A stretch of 64,000 nt of DNA from Phaseolus vulgaris. Taxonomy: Eukaryota > Streptophyta > Magnoliopsida > Fabales > Fabaceae. Within the stretch, counting starts at the first letter, position 1, and the number at the start of each line of letters is the position of its first letter. The position numbers and the translations under genes were made by a program. Of the stretch, positions 35,160 through 46,300 are shown in pieces. The stretch spans positions 12,305,181 through 12,369,180 of the forward strand of contig NC_023753.2 in the NCBI RefSeq assembly GCF_000499845.2. Reading direction: 5' to 3'. The notes under the pieces are model-generated. The model was not told where the DNA came from. It ran no database searches and was given only the letters and a program-made list of their open reading frames with translations.

Positions 35160-35795
35160 CACAACACTTATTACATAATGAACTGAAATCAATACAAATG
35201 TAATCCTATTTCACTCTCTCTTGAAAAAACCATAGCTGAAAAGTGAAATATCAAATCTTGAAAGCAATCTCTGAAAAACTCAAATATGTTTTTCTCTTTT
35301 TCTTGTTTGTTATAAATCATTAACAAACTATTTATAGCTTTCAAATATTGGTCAAAACATTTAAAACATGAGCACATTCAATTTGAAAATCATTTAAAGC
35401 ACACTCAACTAACAAAACAGATTTTGTTAGGATTTTCAAACAAATAATCAATTGATTTCACGAAACAATCGATTGATTTCATGAAACAATCGATTGTTTT
35501 GGTTTGACAACAAGTCAACCAACCAAAACAATTTTCAACCTTTTCAAAAACACCTAAGAGTAAAACAATTGGTTGTTTCGACAAAACAACAGGTTGTTTT
35601 TCACTTAGTTTGAAAAACACTTTAAACTTAAAAGATTTGAAACACTTTAGCTTTAGATTCAACAAAGAGTGGATTACACCGATAAACTACCCAAATCCTA
35701 CTCTAAAACACAGTAGCAACTTCAAGCAACTTCAGCCTTCCATCAAACACCAGGATTTGGATTCTTCAAAGCTTTTGATCACACTTGATTCAACA
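35160..35795 (-). mobile_element. Truncated SIRE-like LTR in inverse orientation
   Basis: On the minus strand it starts TGTTGAATCAAGTGTGATC (35795 downwards) and is homologous to the LTR at 39570-40647 through GATTGATTTCAGTT (about 35186). Similarity then fades, so the R/U5 end is missing. Palindromes AACAATCGATTGAT and AACAATTGGTTGTT are present (35463-35500, 35566-35600). Its exact outer end abuts plus-strand gag sequence at 35796. Confidence 0.8.
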
Positions 35796-36152
35796 GTAAA
35801 GACTGTGTATAAGCTTTCAAAGGATAAATCCAACTTTGAGAATGTCTTGGCATCTCAAAATTGTGTTTTTGGAAAAGCTAGATTAGGTTTTAATCCACAG
35901 AACAAGCAAGACAAGTTTTCAAAGTCATTTTCGAAACTGCCAGAAAAACAACTGATTGTTTTGTCGAAACAACTGGTTGTTACATGCTTCTACTACATGA
36001 AAAGAGGTCATTCTGTTAGATTCTGCAAAATTAGGAAATATTTTGTTCCTAAAGGCATTATGAGATGGATTCCTAAAGATTATGGAGTTCCCAGTGATGA
36101 ATGTAAATCAAAAGCACCCACATTTAAAAGGGGACCAAATCTTTGTACTTGA
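35796..36152 (+). pseudogene. SIRE-like Gag C-terminal fragment
   Basis: The open frame (starting already in the inverted LTR at 35610) gives, from 35796, SNFENVLASQNCVFGKARLG and CFYYMKRGHSVRFCKIRKYF (zinc knuckle CX2-4HX4C with the second Cys replaced by Tyr), ending at 36152. Between them the palindrome doublet (35940-35980) is translated as KQLIVLSKQLVV. The N-terminal Gag domain has been lost at the LTR junction. Confidence 0.8.
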
Positions 36153-36620
36153 AATTTTACTTTGTAGGGAAATTTGATGGAGAGCATGCAGTAGTGGTAT
36201 CTGGATAGTGGCTACTCAAAACACATGACATGAGATAAATCAAAGTTTGTGAGCATCACCTTCAAACAAGAAGGCCATGTAACATATGGAGATAACAACA
36301 AAGGAAGAATTCTTGGAAGAGGCTCTATAGGAGACAAGAGTATCTTGCTCATTCATGATGTCTTGTATGTAGAGGGACTAAAGCACAACTTGCTTAGCAT
36401 TAGCCAACTATGTGACAAAGGGTATCAAGTAATCTTCAAGACAAACTCTTGTGAAATCTGTCTTCCTAACTCAAAAGAGGTAATGTTGATTGGTAAGAGA
36501 ATCAACAATATCTATCTCTTGAATATTTCTTCTCCTTGTTCTATAGGTTGTCTTCTTTCTAAGCATGATGAATCTTGGTTATGGCATAGAAGAATTGTTC
36601 ACATTCACATGAATCACTAA
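36153..36620 (+). pseudogene. SIRE-like protease and pre-integrase region
   Basis: Near 36196 the frame reads LDSGYSKHMT, the DSG active site of the copia protease with Tyr where Cys is usual, then a stop. From 36249 an open frame covers GRILGRGSIG, LIHDVLYVEGLKHNLLSISQLCD and DESWLWHRR, the GAG-pre-integrase block. A further stop at 36618 separates it from the integrase. Confidence 0.8.
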
Positions 36621-36648
36621 AACAAATTAATCTCAAAAGATCTTGTGA

Positions 36649-37533
36649 TTGGGTTGCCCAAGCTTTGAGAAGAACCACAAATGTGAAGCATGTCAAAAAG
36701 GGAAACAAGTTAAAAATTCTTTCAAAATTAAAAATGTTGTTTCATCTTTAAAACCCCTTGAGTTGCTCCATATGGATTTGTTTGGACCTTCAAGAACCAT
36801 GAGTCTTGGTGGCAACTATTATGCTCTTGTTATTGTGGATGATTTCTCTAGGTACACATGGACTCTCTTTTTGGAATCAAAGAGTGATGCATTCTTTGCC
36901 TTCAAAAAGCTTGCTAGAAGGTTACAAAACACAAAAAACAGCAACATTGGCTCCATAAGGAGTGATCATGGAGGGGAATTTCAAAATGAGAAATTCAGCA
37001 AATTCTGTGAGAAGATGGGGATCTTTCACAACTTATCTGCACCAAGAACTCCTCAACAAAATGGTGTAGTGGAAAGAAAGAACAGATCTCTTGAAGAGTT
37101 AGCAAGAACCATGCTAAGTGAATCCTCCTTACCCAAGTACTTTTGGGCTGATGTTGTTAGCACCTCTTACTATGTGATGAATAGAGTGCTAATAAGGTCA
37201 ATCTTGAAGAAAACTCTCTATGAACTCTTCAATGGAAGGAAGCCAAACAGTTGTCACCTAAGAGTGTTTGGATGCAGTTGTTTTGTTCTGAATAATGGGA
37301 AAGAAAATCTGGGAAAGTTTGATGAAAAAGCTTATCATGGAATCTTTATTGGCTATTCCTTAAATAGTCATGCCTATAGGATCTACAACAAGAGGCTCAT
37401 GATTGTAGAAGAATCTGTTCATGCGGTATTTGATGAAGTTGATCACAAAAACATTCAAGTCTCAAAGAACAACACAAAAGAGGATGGGCAGAACATCAAT
37501 TTGGAGAAGCTGGACTATTGTGCAGAAAAATAA
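36649..37533 (+). CDS. SIRE-like integrase, 294 codons open
   Basis: Zinc-binding end HKCEACQKGKQVKNSF (residues 9-25), then the rve core with MDLFGPSRTM (first Asp), IRSDHGGEFQNEKF (second Asp) and APRTPQQNGVVERKN (catalytic Glu), followed by LRVFGCSCFVLNN and YHGIFIGYSLNSHAYRIYN, the copia C-terminal block. The D, D, E residues are all present. It ends with a stop at 37531, at the palindrome doublet (37525-37565) that would be part of the integrase-RT linker. The integrase unit itself is intact, but the polyprotein is cut on both sides. Confidence 0.88.
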   Translation: MGCPSFEKNHKCEACQKGKQVKNSFKIKNVVSSLKPLELLHMDLFGPSRTMSLGGNYYALVIVDDFSRYTWTLFLESKSDAFFAFKKLARRLQNTKNSNIGSIRSDHGGEFQNEKFSKFCEKMGIFHNLSAPRTPQQNGVVERKNRSLEELARTMLSESSLPKYFWADVVSTSYYVMNRVLIRSILKKTLYELFNGRKPNSCHLRVFGCSCFVLNNGKENLGKFDEKAYHGIFIGYSLNSHAYRIYNKRLMIVEESVHAVFDEVDHKNIQVSKNNTKEDGQNINLEKLDYCAEK

Positions 37534-37617
37534 CTGGTTGATTCATCAAAACAACTGATTGAAATTCTGCAGCAGAGTGAGCTGCCTAAAGAATAGAGAA
37601 TACCAAGAGATCTGTCA

Positions 37618-39241
37618 GTGGAGAACATCATTGGGCAGATAAAGGAGGGTGTTTCTACATGTAGCTCTATCTCAAACTTCAGCAGGCACACTGCTTTTGT
37701 CTCTCAAGTTGAACCAAAGTCTATTGAAGAAGCTCTTAAAGATGAAAAATGGGTGGAAGCTATGCATGAAGAGCTGAATCAGTTTGCTAGGAATGATGTG
37801 TGGTTTCTGGTTCCTAAGACAGATGAGATGAACATCATTGGATCTAAATGGGTTTTCAGAAACAAGTTTGATGATGCTGGAGTAATTACAAGGAACAAGG
37901 CAAGGCTAGTTGCCAAAGGCTACAATCAAGAGGAAGGGATTGACTATGGAGAAACCTTCACCCCTGTTGCAAGATTGGAAGTTGTGAGGTTGCTGTTAGC
38001 TTTTGCTTGTATGAGTGGATTCAAACTCTTTCAAATGGATATGAAGAGTGCTTTTCTCAATGGCTTTATCAATGAAGAAGTGTATGTTGAGCAACCACCG
38101 GGTTTTGAGGATCATCAACATCCTAATCATGTTTTTAAGTTGAAAAAGGCATTGTATGGACTTAAGCTCCAAGGCAGTGCATGAGAGACTTAGCAATTTC
38201 CTTTTGTCACATGGTTATGAAAGAGGAATGATTGACAAAACTCTCTTCATCAAGAAGTCAAATTCTGAAATTATCCTAGTACAAACCTATGTTGATGACA
38301 TCATCTTTGGTGCTACCCAAGATAGTTTGTGTGAAGAATTTGTGGCAGCTATGCAAGGTGAGTTTGAAATGTCTATGATGGGGGAGTTGTCTTTCTTTCT
38401 TGGATTGCAGGTCAAGCAAACAAAGGATGAAATCTTTCTATGCCAATCAAAATATTGCAAAAAAATTCTCAAGAAATTTGAAATGGAAAGTTGCAAAGAA
38501 GCAAGCACACCCATGCCTTCAAGCTGTTATATGGATGCAAATGCTGCTGGAAAAGGGGTAGATCAAATAAAATACAGAGGTTTAATGTGTTCCTTACTCT
38601 ATTTCACAGCAAGTAGACCGGATATCATGTTTGTCGTATGTCTTTGTGCAAGATATCAAGCAAATCCAAAGGAATCTCACTTCAAAGCTGCAAAAAGGAT
38701 TCTTAAATATCTCAAAGGAACAACCAATGTTGGTCTATGGTATCCTTCTCACTCCCTTATACACTTAATTGGTTATTCAGATTCTGATTTTGCAAGGTGT
38801 AAGCTAGACAGAAAAAGCACAAGTGGCACTTGTCATCTTCTTGGATTAAGCCTCATCTCTTGTCATAGTAAGAAGCAAGCTTGTGTAGCTCTTTCTACTA
38901 CAGAGGATGAATACATTGCTGCTGGAAGCTGCTGTGCACAAATACTTTGGCTTAAACAACAACTTGCAGATTTTGGATTGAAGATCAGCAAGGTTCCTTT
39001 GCTTTGTGACAACACAAGTGCTATAAATCTCACCAAAAATCAGATTCAGCATTCAAGAACTAAGCACATTGAGATTCGTCATCACTTCATACGAGATCAT
39101 GTGAACAATGGAGATTGTGAAGTGAAATTCATTGAAACAAAACTGCAACTGGCTGATATATTCACAAAACCTCTACCAAAAGAAAGGTTTTTCTTCCTAA
39201 GAAATGAGTTAGGGATTCTTGACTCTCAAAATCTCTCTTAA
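37618..39241 (+). pseudogene. SIRE-like reverse transcriptase-RNase H, one frameshift
   Basis: 37618-38184 covers EALKDEKWVEAMHEELNQF, WVFRNKFDDAG, YGETFTPVARLEVVR and FQMDMKSAFLNGFINEEVYV, and ends at KALYGLK. A short deletion near 38165 shifts the frame; 38156-39241 then carries YVDDIIFGAT (intact catalytic box), FEMSMMGELSFFLGLQVKQ, SLLYFTASRPDI, YSDSDFARCKLDRKSTSGTC (RNase H) and LCDNTSAINLTKNQIQHSRT, ending at TAA 39239-39241. Apart from the frameshift it is well preserved. Confidence 0.88.
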
Positions 39242-39645
39242 ACGGTTTTTAATTCTATTTGTGAAGACAAATAGGGGGAGAATTGGTTGGTTTTTGTTTT
39301 GTCTGCTCTCTATAATATGTTTCAAACTGTTAAGTCTCTCCAATTTCAGAAATTGGAACTGTTTTCTGCTTCTGCTGACAGAAACAACCGATTGAATCGA
39401 GGAAACAACCGGTTGTTTGTCTAATACAATGCTTAGTGAATTACTTTTCTAACCTGCTGACATAGATGTTGTATATTGCATAAAGTTTTTGTTTTGCACG
39501 AACTGCTTCAGATTCAAACAAGTCCAACACAAGCAACCAGGGATTTGTCTTCATCAAATAGGGGGAGATTGTTGATCAAGAGTGATAAAAGGCTTTGAAG
39601 AATCCAAATCCATGTGTTTGATGCAAGGTTGGAGTTGCTGCTGTG

Positions 39646-39816
39646 TTTTGGTTTGACAACAAGTCAACCAACCAAAACAATTTTCAACCTTTTCAAAAAC
39701 ACCTAAGAGTAAAACAATCGGTTGTTTCGACAAAACAACAAGTTGTTTTTCACTTAGTTTGAAAAAAACTTTATTCTTAAAAGATTTTAAAAAACACTTT
39801 AGCTTTAGATTCAACA
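39646..39816. repeat. Inverted block inside the LTR
   Basis: GGTTTGACAACAAGTCAACC through CTTTAGATTCAACA runs here on the plus strand in the same direction as in the minus-oriented LTR (35497-35664). It therefore points the wrong way for this plus-oriented LTR. Confidence 0.8.
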
Positions 39817-39824
39817 ATCGATTG

Positions 39825-39850
39825 TTTAGGGTTTAGGGTTTAGGGTTTAG
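39825..39850 (+). repeat. Short telomere-like repeat (TTTAGGG)n
   Basis: TTTAGGG occurs three times in a row, then TTTAG, immediately right of the inverted block. It is far too short to be a telomere. Confidence 0.9.
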
Positions 39851-40647
39851 ACAATTGATTGTTTCGCGATTTCAATCGATTGTTTGTTTGAAAATCCTAA
39901 CAGAATTATGTTTTGTTAGTTGAGTGTGCTTTAAATAATTTTCAACTGAATACGCTCCTGTATTAAATGGTTTGACCAATCTTTGAAAGTTATAAATAGT
40001 TTGTTTATGTTTTATAACAAACAAGAAAAACAGATTTGAGTTTTTCAATTGTGAAAGATTGCTTTCAAGTTTTGAACATTCACTTTTCAACTTTGGTTTT
40101 CTCAAGAGAGAGTGGAATAGGATTACATCTGTATTGATTTCAGTTTGTTCTGTAAACAAGTGTAATATGTTTTGAATTCTTTGTAATTTCTGGTGTTGTA
40201 GCCAAGGAGTGTTGTGTGCTCTTGAGATCAACATTCTTGGTGTGTGTTGTGCCAAAGGAAGTGTGTTTCTTGAAGGGTTCAAGGTCACTTCTTTGGTGGT
40301 TTTGTGTGTAATCTGTATTGATTGCTTAGTGGATTGCCTAGTGGCTTCTGGGGACTGGATGTAGTTCTTGGCTTAAGAGTGAACCAGTATAAACTGTTTT
40401 TGTATCTCTTTCTTCCCTTAAACTCATTTAAATTCAATTGTTATTGCTTTCCTGGTATAAACAACTGATTGTTTCGAAGAAACAACCAATTGTTTTTCTG
40501 GTGCTTTGCTGTTTTGTGCTTTTTATCTTGGCTAACTGAATTTCTGATTGAGTTTCATACAAAGGATTTTGTTCTAGATGAAAAAGTTTTCAAAAACCCC
40601 CTTTAAACAATTCATCCCCCTCTCGTTTAAGGCCACATATTCTAACA

Positions 40648-41790
40648 GTTATTGGAGACTTTGGAAAGGTAAGACTAGCGGACAACAACACGGGCATGGG
40701 TGACATAGTGTTGAAGACACCAGTTGGTTTCTGGACTTTGAAGGATGTCAGAGTTGTTCCAAGCTTGACGAAAAGTTTGATTTCTGTTAGGCAGTTGGAC
40801 GAACAAGGACATGAAGTGAAGTTCGAAAATCAACAGTGGAAGGTTATCAAGGGAAATCTTGGCATGGCCCGTGGAAGAAAGAAATGTTTGTTGTATATGG
40901 TCAGATTACCGTCCAGTTCAGAAGATAAACAAAGTTCGGTCTCACATAATCTCGTGGGCAGAAGAGGGTTTTCTTTACAAGAGAGAAACCTAGAGCCACA
41001 TGTCAGATTCAGGATGAACGAGCATGGAAAGGTTCAGGTAGACCAGTCAAAGGTACTTATGGCAGTGGGAGCACGGTCGTGCTTCAGCTGAGGTTCCTAG
41101 ACGACAGTGGGTTAAGAGAACCAGTATTTCAGCGGTTGAAACTTCTCCAGAAAATTTCTTGTTGAATATGGAGAGTGTTTGTTCTCAGGTTGTTCCAAGA
41201 TCCGGTAGTTCCTATAAGTGGGAGCCGGTAGGAACAAAGAACGGGTCAGTGACTGACGAGTTGAAACTCAGGGGAGTTTTAACGAAGTCTTCAAAATGAT
41301 TAAGAAGGCTGATGGCAACTAGAGGTGGAACATTGAGTTCCGTCGACAAATTACAGAAGTACATGTACACAGTTGAAGCGCAGGTAAACATTGTTCCGTG
41401 ACTTCAAGTGGGAGATTGTTGGATATGAAGTCAAGACCAATTGGATTGGGCTGACTAGACACCATGTTTAGTGTGTGGGCTTAATCATTACACAGTTGAA
41501 GCTCAGGTGAACATTCTTCCGTGGCTTCAAGTGAAAGATTGTTGGGTATGAAGCCATGACCAATTGGATTGGGCTGACTAGACACAATGTTTAGTGAGTG
41601 GACTTAATCATTGTGTCCATTTTATAATCTTCATTTAAAGAGATAATTGTACTTGTAATTGGGGTGCAACAGGATAGAATAAAAACCTAATAGTTGCTCG
41701 TGTGGATGTAGGTTGCAGTTGGCGACCGAACCACATTAAATCTTGTGTTGTTTATTTTTCTGCAGTTGATTCGTGATTGTATTTGTTACT
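40648..41790 (+). mobile_element. Fragment of another copia element (Tnt1-like) with LTR
   Basis: The open frame 40696-41091 contains GDIVLKTPVGFWTLKDVRVV, SLTKSLISVRQLDEQGHEV and WKVIKGNLGMARGRKKCLLY, the GAG-pre-integrase region of Tnt1-type copia elements. It breaks off and is followed by 3'-end sequence ending in GTGGGAGATTG and an LTR starting TGTTGGATATGAAG or TGTTGGGTATGAAG (about 41415 and 41540). Integrase, RT and RNase H are missing, so this is an internal deletion derivative. The SIRE-like LTR at 40647 abuts it directly. Confidence 0.7.
41369..41614 (+). repeat. Tandem duplication of the PPT-LTR junction, about 123 bp twice
   Basis: Unit 1 (41369-41491) and unit 2 (41492-41614) both run ACAGTTGAAG, CAGGT(A/G)AACATT, CTTCAAGTG, GATTGTTGG(A/G)TATGAAG, GGATTGGGCTGACTAGACAC and TTAATCATT. 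Each contains the purine-rich tract and the LTR start. Confidence 0.8.
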
Positions 41791-42014
41791 TCCGCATGCG
41801 TTTTTTCCCATCACCAACCGTTCAAATGAAGAACCATATCTAGTTGTCAAAATTTCAGTCCAAACCAAAGGTAACCAAATATGTGGTAATAGTTTTACAA
41901 TTACTGGTATGTGAAAAATAAAACAATAGCTTTGTCTCTTAAAGTAGACCTCGTTTTTCCTCTTATTGACTTTAAACCCTTCCCCACTTAATAAAGTGAA
42001 ACATTAAGTAGACG

Positions 42015-42552
42015 ACATTTTCTTCCTGCACCCCTTACATTTTTTTCCTACACCCTATAATGTTGTGCAAAGACAAAACTATCCCTTTATAAAAACCGTA
42101 TATTTATTTTTTTGCATTCCGAATTACGAAATCTGGTAAATTTTTGGATTGACACTTCTGATAATCTTCCGGATTAGTGCTTTTGGTAGTACATGAATGA
42201 CAATGTTAATCCAAAATAAAAAATGCAAAACATCCATAATTAAAAAAAAAAAAACATTCCAGATCTGCCAATCCGTTATTCAAAATATGCATTCTGGATT
42301 CAGAAATCCATAATTGAAAAAAATCATTCCGGATCCACCAATCTAAAATAGAAAATAGACTTCCAAATTCAACAATCTGGAAATCAACAATTTATGCAAA
42401 CTTTGCTTCCGGAACACCCCCTCATCTGGAAAGCAACATGATTTACTTCCGGATTGATGAATCCATAGCACACTCCTAGATCTCAATTTCAAATTATAGG
42501 TGAAGGTTAGTTTCGAGATTTATAAAATTGTGGGGTGCAGGAAGAAATTGCC
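42015..42552. mobile_element. MITE-like element with TTTCTTCCTGCACCCC ends
   Basis: ATTTTCTTCCTGCACCCCTT at the left is mirrored by GGGGTGCAGGAAGAAATT at the right. The inside has no coding capacity, many CCGGAT motifs and an A13 run near 42242. Target duplications were not clear. Confidence 0.65.
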
Positions 42553-43318
42553 TAAGGAGACTTGTCAATTTGGACCTTTTGTCCACATAGGAAGGGAGTC
42601 AAATATCCAACAAAATTATGCGCAAGTACCAAGTAGGAACTTTAGTCTATAAAAGTTTAATTATATCGGTTGATGCTGAGCTGTATTTCGCGTTAGATAC
42701 ACTTACCAAAATGAATAATAGAAAATAAATAAACTACTGCGTATTCATATGAATTCAATTCATTGAACAAGTGTCTTGAAATACAGTGTTACATTGTAAT
42801 CAGAACATTAAAATAAATCTAACAAGATAATTTGATTGAATTTATGCAACTATAGACATACACCAAAAATGTAGAACCACGCAATACAGTAGCCATGAAT
42901 TATAGCAGCTCTCAACTCTGACAATAGCAAGACCCCATTTCAGTTTCCTTGGCCTAAATGACACGTGAACTTGAATCTGCCATCTACACTATTTTTGCTT
43001 GTCAAGTTTCCTCATGCTTACAATTTGGGCGTTTATATTCACAATCGTTTCCAAGACAAAATGATAAAATGAAGCTAACCACGGTAATCAACACTAAGAA
43101 TCTTCATCCAATAGTTTATTGATCCATTTGCTCCACAGATGTTTAGGATGTTTGGAGATGGAGCTTTCATATATGATTCTAGAGTTGCTCTAATAGAGTG
43201 GTGCCACGAATAAAAGTTGGAGGGCTGGGAAGGTTTCAAGATATATCGTATCACACATTATGGTAAGAAGACCTTGAAAAGAGCAAGCAGGATGCATTTC
43301 AATCACTGGCTTGGGGAA

Positions 43319-46300
43319 TCATGAATCTGATCTGGGAGCAGTAAAAGATGAAAGAAGACCAGCTGCATGAGCAGGTAAAATATCTCCAAACGAGGACATG
43401 GCAGCTGCAGATCTATCCTTAAAAATGCCAACTTGTCCATCAGTCAGTATGGATCCCAGTTTAAAAGTACTCTCCCCGAACCTGCTTCCAACCTAGAAAA
43501 AGAATAAAACTAGTATCAAATACCTACGTAACTAAGCAATAAAATAACGTATTCTAAATCACAATTTAGGTATAATAATGGAGGGTATCGGTATATAAAT
43601 GCAGATGTAATATGATAATGTTACCACCGTGATGTTACTCCAAAAATTTGCATATATGCAGCTAACATTGTAAGCAACGCATAAAGGAATCTACTTGGTT
43701 AAGCAAGAAAATATCATATGCTACAATTATAAACAATTTGCTCAACAAATCAAGGAACCAATCATAATTGAATGGATAACCTTTTCCAGGCTAAAGTAAT
43801 ACATAGTACTAGTACCGGGGAGTAGTGGATAAAGTTTAATCCGGTCTAAGAATTTGAAATGACTCGGTATTAATTCTGTCAAATACTGCAGGAAAGCTGA
43901 CCAAATAAAATCACATTTGGCTTATGGATTGTAATTTCGTTAAACAGTTGTCTACAGTGAATAAAAACAACTTGTTTTAAAAAGAAAAAGGAAATACATT
44001 TGTGTGGTTGCACAAATGGATGGAGTTCACTGCAGCAGCAGTGTCATAGATGTGTATGAATCATAGTAGTTAGAATCTTACGATTCACGATACGTATCGT
44101 ACGAAACGATACGGTTTCACCCTCCCACGATATGAATCGTGTGAAGAATCTTTTTCGTCCCTGAATTTTAGCTGTATCATGCGATTCGCACAAAGAATCA
44201 CTGAATCCCGAAACGAAACGATTCCGTATTGTGTGAATCAGTGTGGATTTTAAAAAATGAGTAAATAAAAAAAGATAAACATAATTTGTTTAATAACATG
44301 TATGCACCATGGAGGTTGTTTTGGTGAAATTGTGTGGTATATATATATATATATATAATTTATTGTATCTTGCATGTATACATATCTTATATATTTAAGT
44401 ATATATTAAACTTTTTAATGTTTATGAATCTTACGATTCACGATACGAAACGATTTACGATTCATAATATCAGCTCTCCGATACACTACTTGTATCTCGA
44501 TTCTACTACCATGGTATGAATATGATACGCAAATTGCATAAAGTTATGGAGTATCAACATCTCATAATTTCTTAATTAAAGAATAAATGTACAAAATTAA
44601 ACTGCAATAAGGCAATAAATAGTACCAATATTTGAAAAGGGCTTACCTGCATAAAAGACTTCAGTAATGGTGCTGCCACCCCCAGACTTGAACTGTCATC
44701 CAAATTTATCTTCTGAGAAAGTTCTCCATTTGTAATTGAATTCCATGAGCTTCTTGAAATTTCATTTGACGATGGAGTAAATGTCTTCTTTGTCCCTCTA
44801 GAGGACAATGCTGGTGCACTGAATTTACCAAGAGGTAAGTTTGTAAATATGATATGACATTTATTAGAGCATTAATCAATTGCTTCTTAATGTACATAAG
44901 TAGGTTTCTTAGCAAAACAACTACCCACACAAAAGTAGTCAGTGAATAAACCATTACAGTTTAAGCTAATTTAAAATAAATAAATAAAATGATGGCATCG
45001 GAGACCAGCTTGTAACTATGCATTATGAAATGACAGACAAAACAGAAATGAAATAGAAGATCAGACTAACCTGATGGGGAGGTATTTAAACCGGGGAACT
45101 GTAGAACACCTCAGAATATTAGATTCTGAATTAGTAGGCAGTTTCTGAACAGTATCTGTGTACATACGGTTAAGTTGCACAAAGAAACCAAAGAGGACAG
45201 CATGTCGTAGGTATGACTGTCTCTCATTCTCCCAGATATATGGCTCATACCTATAAAGAAAGAAGATTTGAGATGGCATTGCAGAAATTAATACAAGTTC
45301 AAATCATTACACACTAACAATTTAACCATGTTGCATGCTACGAATTTTCTCTAACCATGGATTTAAAGCAAAGAAAAAAGGTTTCAACCTTTCAGATTTC
45401 AAAAATGGAACATGCATGTTCTATGGATCTACTCCCAGATTCCATGTTGTTGCTTGAAATGAATTACAGCCTGTTTGAAATCCCAGATTTCTTTTATTAT
45501 TCTCTTTCACTGCACCTCTTGGAAATTTTTGTGCTTCATTCGTTTATTCTGTAATTATAAACTTACCTAATTTTTCCAATTCCTTACATATTTAATCATT
45601 ACACAAGCCATCTGTTCATGGATTGCACATTCTTGTCGCTTCAACATACCAAAACAAAGAAAGGAAAAACTTCATTGAAGAATAAGATACTTACGTAAGC
45701 CAGTCTATGGGATCCAGTTTCTGAGAAAGACGAGTTAACAATTTATCTGAACGTTCTCTAATGGCAGAGGTTGTAGAACTTTGGTCTTGTTTCCTTCTGG
45801 CAGGTAGCTTTGCTTTTGGTTGACTAGATTGTACCCCAACCGGATTTAAATCACCACCGGAGAGAACATCAGTAGCAAATTTGACATCTAACAAAACCTG
45901 CAAAACTCCTTTCTCTGAAACTTGGTGAACACCACTCTCTTCAGTGGAAAGGAAGTCCTCAAAGATTCCAATTACCTGTATAATAAGATACCATCATTGT
46001 AGATGTACATGCCATCACGAAAATAGAACAGTCATTGAAACAATAATGCATGACAATACAACTTGATAATTCGCTGCCTAGAAAATTAAATGCAAACATT
46101 AAACAATTGAGTATAAAAAAACTACTAAAATGGAACTGGAATTCAGTCTCAATCAGTGGAGTAAGGATATCAAAATAAAATAGGGTTCCTTTTGCACTTT
46201 ATTTAAGCTGGATTATAGAAAGAGGAAATCACCAATGACACTTGGCATGATAACTTAATAACTCACTGCCTAGAAAATTAAATGCAAAACATTAAACAAT

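Larger units (their letters stand above)
35796..39569 (+). mobile_element. Internal region of a SIRE/Maximus-type copia element
   Basis: The plus-strand order is gag C-terminus, protease, integrase, RT, RNase H, then a 3' untranslated part with an AAATAGGGGGAG purine tract at 39268 and another at 39557-39568 directly before the 3' LTR. The gag N-terminus, PBS and correct 5' LTR are missing. Lineage is inferred from the CFYYMKRGHSVRFCKIRKYF Gag knuckle and the AAATAGGGGGAG tracts. Confidence 0.85.
39570..40647 (+). repeat. 3' LTR of the SIRE-like element, internally rearranged
   Basis: It starts TGTTGATCAAGAGTGAT after the purine tract and ends CACATATTCTAACA, 1078 bp. The end matches, inverted, the start of the solo LTR at 2562. 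Compared with the LTR at 35160-35795, the block 39646-39816 is inverted and about 45 bp next to it are missing. Telomere-type repeats follow at 39825-39850. AACAACTGATTGTT / AACAACCAATTGTT palindromes lie at 40461-40494. Confidence 0.85.

Noticed and set aside
39825..39850. Telomere repeat
   Set aside because: Fewer than four units inside an LTR; not a chromosome end.
45357..45554. Small plus-strand frame
   Set aside because: It lies inside COG1 intron 4 on the opposite strand with no similarity seen.
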